A stretch of DNA of 7,937 nt from Bacteroidales bacterium UBA932 (GTDB lineage: Bacteria > Bacteroidota > Bacteroidia > Bacteroidales > UBA932), in assembly GCA_002293585.1 (NCBI GenBank), contig DBDM01000099.1, positions 824 to 8,760 of the forward strand, given 5' to 3'. Shown piece by piece: positions 5,582 to 7,937 of the stretch. The notes below the pieces were generated by a model. That model was given only the letters and a program-made list of their open reading frames with translations, was not told the origin of the DNA and did no database searches. Position numbers and translations under genes: made by a program. The first letter of the stretch is position 1, and each line of letters opens with the position of its first letter.

Positions 5582-7937
5582 TTAGTTGAAGATATAGCGC
5601 AGGCCTAACTGCAAACTCCAACATTGTCCATAGTCACGATAAAGATCATACGTTTTCGTAGGATATTCACCATTCACTTTTGTCATTGAATAGGTAGGAA
5701 CATTACTTGCATCTTTTCCATCATACCTCAATATCTTCCCACTACCGCTTGTAGACATACTTTTATTTACACCCCATTCGGTATTAAGCATGTTACCTAT
5801 ATTTAAAATATCTAAACTTAATTGCAAAGTATGTTTTGTCCGACCCACTTTCACATAAAAATCCTGCAAAATACGTAAATCAAATTTATGTACCCAGGGT
5901 GCACGAGCAGCATAAGCCTCAGCATATTCCCCTTTATGGTTTTTCAAATAGCTGTCTTGTTCCATAAATGCGAAGAAAGCATCTTCGTCAGCTTGCGAGG
6001 CGAATTTCACATCACCTTTTGCTTTCGGTATATACATCAAATCATTATTTACTCCGTCACCGTTCATATCGTTTGAATACATAAATGAATTACCATAAGG
6101 CGAGTAACCACGATAGAACAAGCTAATAGTAGTCGATTTATAGTCCATATCCGGCAATTTATATGAAATTGCGCCTATCACCTGATGCGGAACCACATAC
6201 TGTGAACGTTGTACGTCAGCCAAATTCGGGCCATTAACCGTCTGAAGTCCTTGCCATGCTGAGCCAGCGTTGCTACCCGGCATCCCTGACACTTCTTTCA
6301 TTTCGGTAAGCGTATAAGCAACCATAAGGTCTAAATTCCGTACCGGTTTCGCTTTCAACGTCACATTAAACGTATAACCGTATCCTTCACTAGTATTAGT
6401 TAACACATGGGCATCTTTCAAGGTATTGTAGTAATAATCCAACACGGTCTTCTGCCTATCCGGTTCTTCTGGAGTTGGATCTGGCTCAAGGTGAGAAGGA
6501 TAAATATAGCGATTGTCAGAGCCGGCAAATCTTTCCCAATTGCCGCTTTCTGCACTTTTAACTGCATAATTGTCCAACATAACAGCATTTACATTTTTAG
6601 TAAACATACCTTCTACTGTTGCCGTAAAGGGGAATGAAACAGGAATTTGATAGTCAACAGCCAAGGCTGTTTTCCATACTTGCGGCATTTTGAAATTGGG
6701 ATCAACGCCAGCCACCGCAGAACCCACCTTGCCCATTTCAGGGGTAACTGTCGTGTTGATACCTAATCTACTAATCATTTCATCAACAGTAGTAGCCATA
6801 CCTCCGGCAAACACATTTAAGGCAGGATTACGCGCGACTAATGCACCCGGGGTTGGTGATTTCGCATCCCCGTAGGTGCTACTAATTGTGTATAACTGTT
6901 GTGTCATCCCTGCATTGGTCGGCATATTGGTAAAGAACACCAAAGGCAAGCGTCCCGTAAATAAGCCGGTTCCCCCACGCACAATGAATGATTTATCTTT
7001 TTTTACATCCCAGGTAAATCCGAGGCGAGGTGACCAATTGAATCTTGATTTAGGCCACACGCCGGTATCAATATGCCGTCCGCCAAAATCAAGATCTTTA
7101 ATAGCATTATTAGTCATAATATCGTTCAAAAACGAAACATTATCGGCGCGCACACCAATAGTGAGTTTTAAGTTATCAAGCACGTTCCATTCATCTTGTA
7201 CATAAATCCCTAACTGTCCAAAAGCCACTGCATTGGCCGGCCGGCTGGCGCCGTTAGTGCCATACGTCAATGCAAAGTCAATAGGCGCAGCATCATTCAA
7301 AAAGTCACTCACGCTGGCATAACGATAGTAACCGGTTCCTTCACGCATATAGATATTGTCGGCAAACTGATATTCGTAGCTAATACCGGCTGTCAATTTA
7401 TGTTTCTCCAAATAATAGGTAAAGTTATCGGTAAAAGTGGCCACTTTATTGGTTACTCCGTTGTTCCATGTAAACAATTCATACCCGGCTGCAATATAAG
7501 AAATCATAGCATCTGCACCTGTCGCCAAATCACCACTCATAATATCAATGAACGGAAAAGGTGCAGACTCAGAACCACGAACGTCCTCAATAAGTGAGTA
7601 AGTGGCTAAAAATTGATTCGACATTTTAGAATTAATGCGGCTATTCAATTCAGCAGTTATCGTATTCACAATATTGTCCTGTGAGTACATCGAGTTAGCA
7701 TATGACATTGAATAAGCAGAAACACGATTGTGCGGACTACGAGGGGCATTATCATTAGAAGCTCCATTAGGAGGGAACCAATTCATATTTTTGGTATGGT
7801 TGTATCGCACACTAAATTTATTGGCCTCATTAATGTTCCAATCCAAACGAATCAAATATTTCAAATTGCTCAAATCCGCCGGAAAATCTTTATAAGAGCC
7901 TGTTTCGTAGCCATATTTATTTTTCAAATGATCGGAA
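5582..7937 (-). CDS. Oar-like TonB-dependent receptor, C-terminal 784 residues (start beyond right edge)
   Basis: The frame is open from the right edge to a TAA at 5584-5582; an in-frame TTG at 7927 is not a credible start because coding continues upstream of it. Visible family segments are KYGYETGSY and LIRLDWNINEANKFSVRYN near the visible N-terminus, and SRFNWSPRLGFTWD and FIVRGGTGLFTGRLP in mid-barrel. Near the end come RAPWVHKFDLRILQDFY and LQLSLDILNIGNMLN, then a terminal LRYIFN. These match long Bacteroidetes receptors of the Oar type. The missing part should hold a signal peptide, a carboxypeptidase-regulatory-like domain and the plug. A DMNGDGVNND segment (encoded at 6041-6070) looks like a calcium-binding loop. 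Oar of Myxococcus is needed for secretion of the PopC protease; the ligand here is unknown. It is only distantly like the riboswitch-controlled receptor next to it, so it is not a recent duplicate. Confidence 0.9.
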   Translation of the reverse strand, partial: SDHLKNKYGYETGSYKDFPADLSNLKYLIRLDWNINEANKFSVRYNHTKNMNWFPPNGASNDNAPRSPHNRVSAYSMSYANSMYSQDNIVNTITAELNSRINSKMSNQFLATYSLIEDVRGSESAPFPFIDIMSGDLATGADAMISYIAAGYELFTWNNGVTNKVATFTDNFTYYLEKHKLTAGISYEYQFADNIYMREGTGYYRYASVSDFLNDAAPIDFALTYGTNGASRPANAVAFGQLGIYVQDEWNVLDNLKLTIGVRADNVSFLNDIMTNNAIKDLDFGGRHIDTGVWPKSRFNWSPRLGFTWDVKKDKSFIVRGGTGLFTGRLPLVFFTNMPTNAGMTQQLYTISSTYGDAKSPTPGALVARNPALNVFAGGMATTVDEMISRLGINTTVTPEMGKVGSAVAGVDPNFKMPQVWKTALAVDYQIPVSFPFTATVEGMFTKNVNAVMLDNYAVKSAESGNWERFAGSDNRYIYPSHLEPDPTPEEPDRQKTVLDYYYNTLKDAHVLTNTSEGYGYTFNVTLKAKPVRNLDLMVAYTLTEMKEVSGMPGSNAGSAWQGLQTVNGPNLADVQRSQYVVPHQVIGAISYKLPDMDYKSTTISLFYRGYSPYGNSFMYSNDMNGDGVNNDLMYIPKAKGDVKFASQADEDAFFAFMEQDSYLKNHKGEYAEAYAARAPWVHKFDLRILQDFYVKVGRTKHTLQLSLDILNIGNMLNTEWGVNKSMSTSGSGKILRYDGKDASNVPTYSMTKVNGEYPTKTYDLYRDYGQCWSLQLGLRYIFN

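Noticed and set aside
7925..7927. TTG as the true start of the right-hand receptor
   Set aside because: The frame stays open upstream to the window edge, and the visible part begins well inside the family alignment without a signal peptide or plug, so the gene is cut by the edge.
3202..7937. SusC/SusD polysaccharide utilisation locus
   Set aside because: There is no SusD gene, glycoside hydrolase or matching regulator. The two receptors are convergent and separated by a terminator, and the first lacks the SusC N-terminal domain.

Overview
The window looks like a chromosomal segment from a member of the Bacteroidetes, probably order Bacteroidales. The evidence is the promoter style (-7 boxes of the TAnnTTTG type with TTTG-like -33 boxes), AT-rich leaders with little Shine-Dalgarno signal, a small stand-alone RRM protein, and two large TonB-dependent outer-membrane proteins, one of the long Oar-like kind. 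The species cannot be told from the sequence.

Layout, left to right. Positions 1-300 (minus) hold the first 100 codons of a DUF4062-domain protein that runs off the left edge. A 189-bp AT-rich divergent spacer with a promoter on each strand separates it from an 85-residue RRM RNA-binding protein (490-747, plus), which ends in a strong hairpin terminator. Next comes efp, elongation factor P (884-1450, plus). It is preceded by an unusual period-8 repeat that runs up to its start codon and followed by a period-7 palindromic repeat. That palindrome also encodes the last residues and the stop codon of the convergent gene, a 5'-nucleotidase-family metallophosphoesterase (1512-2981, minus) with a probable lipoprotein signal.

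The most informative part is 2982-5520. The nucleotidase gene is divergent from a 772-residue TonB-dependent receptor (3202-5520, plus). The receptor's leader is a clear FMN riboswitch (RFN element, 3081-3191). The aptamer ends 10 nt before the start codon with no terminator between, which points to control of translation. A flavin-sensing riboswitch on an outer-membrane active transporter suggests a receptor for riboflavin or a flavin nucleotide. The neighbouring phosphoesterase could trim FAD or FMN at the cell envelope before uptake through the inner membrane. The FMN aptamer is seen directly; the flavin substrate and the partnership are inferences.

A 14-bp perfect hairpin with A and T tracts (5526-5562) separates the receptor from a convergent, incomplete Oar-like TonB-dependent receptor (5582-7937, minus), of which 784 C-terminal residues are visible. 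No tRNA, rRNA, CRISPR array, insertion sequence or integrase was seen. No gene-free stretch exceeds about 220 bp.
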